From Jacaranda mimosifolia (Eukaryota > Streptophyta > Magnoliopsida > Lamiales > Bignoniaceae), in contig CM032128.1 of NCBI GenBank assembly GCA_018894105.1, forward strand, positions 30,837,299 to 30,901,298: DNA of 64,000 bases, read 5' to 3'. Positions 62,226 to 64,000 of this stretch are shown here, piece after piece (position 1 is the stretch's first letter; the number at the start of each line of letters is the position of its first letter). The translations under genes and the position numbers were made by a program. The notes under the pieces were generated by a model. That model was not told the origin of the DNA, made no database searches, and saw only the letters and a program-made list of their open reading frames with translations.

Positions 62226-64000
62226 CTGCTTGCTAGAGAATCGTGCGGGGACAATAAGCCGTGAAGTACTGCACAAGTCCAATTAGTCTCTAGATTCTTA
62301 GGGTAGTGGTTTGATCATTGATGCCTAAAAGCAGAAACGGATATTGTAATCCCCTTTGGATAGCATATCTTAGTTACAAAGCTTTCTTGCTCCGTTGATT
62401 TAACGAGTAAAACAGTATAGAAGAGATTTCATACTATTAACAATTGGAATCTCCTCAAATCACATTTCAAATATATTACTAATAGGATTTAATATTTTAA
62501 TGGAATTCCAGCTGTAGCATTCGAGATGCATTTAATTACCTAAAGAACATACTTTGTAGTCTGATTGACTACATTCATATGATTAACAATAGTGGAACGG
62601 TCCAAATTATGCAGTGGTTAAGGCCACTTATCAATGATAGGTATTTTTGAATATCGCAAGCTTTATATTTATACCATATTTATGGGTCATTCCAACATTT
62701 TATATATCTTTTTTTCATTATTTTTGTTGGGCAAATCCTAATGACCTCAACTTCTTTATATTTTAGTGGTCTAACCCTTGAGTGCAGGAATTAATTTCCA
62801 AACACATATCTTAATTCTTTTGAAAATAGAGTTGGCAAGGATGAACTTTTATCTTAATATATGCAAAATGAAAATGTAGACGGGCAACTTGAATAAATGC
62901 CTCTCTCTCAATTTTGTTTGGCTGTTGCAACTTTGGAGGAACGGTCGTTAGATTCTGGAAATTCAGCTGTCTTTTTACACCCTTCCAGCTTGCACAGATT
63001 CTTTTCTTGCTTAGAACTTACGTTCATCCCACAGCCACTAGTCGACATACTGCGCAATGACAGGTTAAAGAGTTGAGAATGGAATCTTAAACTAGTAAGC
63101 TGATAACATGGAATATATCTCTATGAATTTTGAAAGTGTGTTCTATACTGGCTTTCTAGTAAACCTCTTTTTTCTTCTTCCATGAGTTCTTGGGCCCAAA
63201 GAGCCAGAAGAACAGGAAAGCAAATTTCATGGCCAAACTGCTTAGCCGAAGTCCATCTGCAAGCATTCTTGTTAAGAGCTCGTTTCTCGGCCCAATGAAG
63301 TCACTTGTGTGGTTTGGTCCTATCGAGTGGTCAATTGATCTACCAACATATTTGTAAGAATGAGTTCAAAATTTGAATCCTTATAAATTCTTATTATACG
63401 TCTGTATATAAACATAGGTACGTATAAAAAAAACACCTTAAAAGTTTTGCTGTGTCTAGTTTGGATCCTTTTAATTTGATATTTTATCTTTTTATTTCAC
63501 TAATACATATTAAATGTGTTAATATTTTCGTAGAAAATATTGATTGCGGATTATATATACTTAACATGTATTATCAAGATAAAATAGAAGATGAAACACT
63601 TATTAAAATAGAGGATCAAAATACTGCTTAAATGCACATTTAAATTTTCATTTAATACTATAAATAAACTCCCATTATATGAAATATTCCTTTATAAAAA
63701 TATTTAATTGTAGATTAAATATACTTAACCCACATCCCAAAATTAAAACATATGATGAAATATGAATTATAGAGAATCAAAAAATGCTTAAGTGTATTAG
63801 TTGAGTAGGACCTTAGGCCTCTAAACTTGTACCAAACTGCCACAAATAGTCCATAAATTGAAACCTCAGATATCCCTGGCCAAGTGTGCGCCACCATGCA
63901 AAGGTGTTACCAACTGAACCCTCCATTTCACCACGTATGGTGTCCATCTTTGATGCCTTATTTTCTTCACAAAAATCCATTGCAAGGTGTCTTCTAACTG
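62226..64000. other. Intergenic, no firm gene; possible element end at the window edge
   Basis: A short higher-GC patch at 63175-63305 could be a gene fragment (minus strand MLADGLRLSSLAMKFAFLFF...), but it lacks a supporting frame or splice context. From about 63808, AGGACCTTAGGCCTCTAAAC and CAAACTGCCACAAATAGTCC resemble a terminus of a plant MULE or hAT-like repeat whose other end would lie beyond the window. Confidence 0.3.

Noticed and set aside
61937..62254. Longer minus-strand frame starting upstream of the DUF761 gene
   Set aside because: Different frame, lacks the DUF761 motif, and spans the TATA box and leader of the better-supported gene.
1..64000. tRNA, rRNA or snoRNA genes
   Set aside because: No cloverleaf-type A/B boxes or rRNA segments were recognised by eye; a covariance-model scan would be needed to be sure.

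Overview
This window is a piece of a flowering-plant (eudicot) nuclear chromosome. Three things show it: intron-containing plant genes (RUS/DUF647 family, an R2R3-MYB, the splicing factor SLU7, a DUF761 protein), very AT-rich intergenic DNA, and plant transposon families (Helitrons with RPA, Mutator-like elements, a Tourist MITE, a long Ty3-type solo LTR). An asterid, possibly Lamiales, is plausible, but this is a guess from protein flavour only.

Layout. 1-1086: last three visible exons of a RUS-family gene. 1572-3442: non-autonomous TIR element with an LTR-like fragment inside. 3443-8860: no gene seen. 8861-9567: small TIR element. 10068-11287: complete three-exon MYB of the MYB13/14/15 type, with a G-box, W-box and TATA box upstream. 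12895-13258: Tourist-like MITE with a TTA target duplication. 15187-18041: intact 2.86-kb solo LTR with a 5-bp target duplication. 18546-55272: about 37 kb of nested Helitrons. 56925-61145: complete ten-exon SLU7 gene. 61636-62139: complete intronless DUF761 gene, convergent with SLU7. 62140-64000: nothing firm.

The Helitron block is the most interesting part. Reading on the minus strand, three Helitrons lie head to tail. Each newer one sits between bases 4 and 5 of the previous element's 5' terminus (TCTA^TACTATT). The displaced TCTA tetranucleotides remain stacked at 55265-55272, so the count of TCTA units records the number of nesting events. The middle element (24039-52691) carries a decayed RepHel gene (HUH Rep plus PIF1-type helicase, about 26.8-33.4 kb) and, 0.2 kb downstream, a decayed multi-exon RPA70-like gene (24.6-26.6 kb). 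A Mutator-like element has split RepHel between its HUH motif and its tyrosine motif. An approximately 3.4-kb inner segment is duplicated (38.2-45.4 and 46.2-51.5 kb). One copy later received a 3.86-kb Helitron and the other a 1.93-kb MULE carrying a GRF zinc-finger pseudogene, so each copy serves as the empty site for the other's insertion. A short higher-GC host-like exon pair (45.7-46.0 kb) looks like gene capture.

The host genes (RUS-family, MYB, SLU7, DUF761) show no functional linkage to one another. The transposons account for roughly two thirds of the window.
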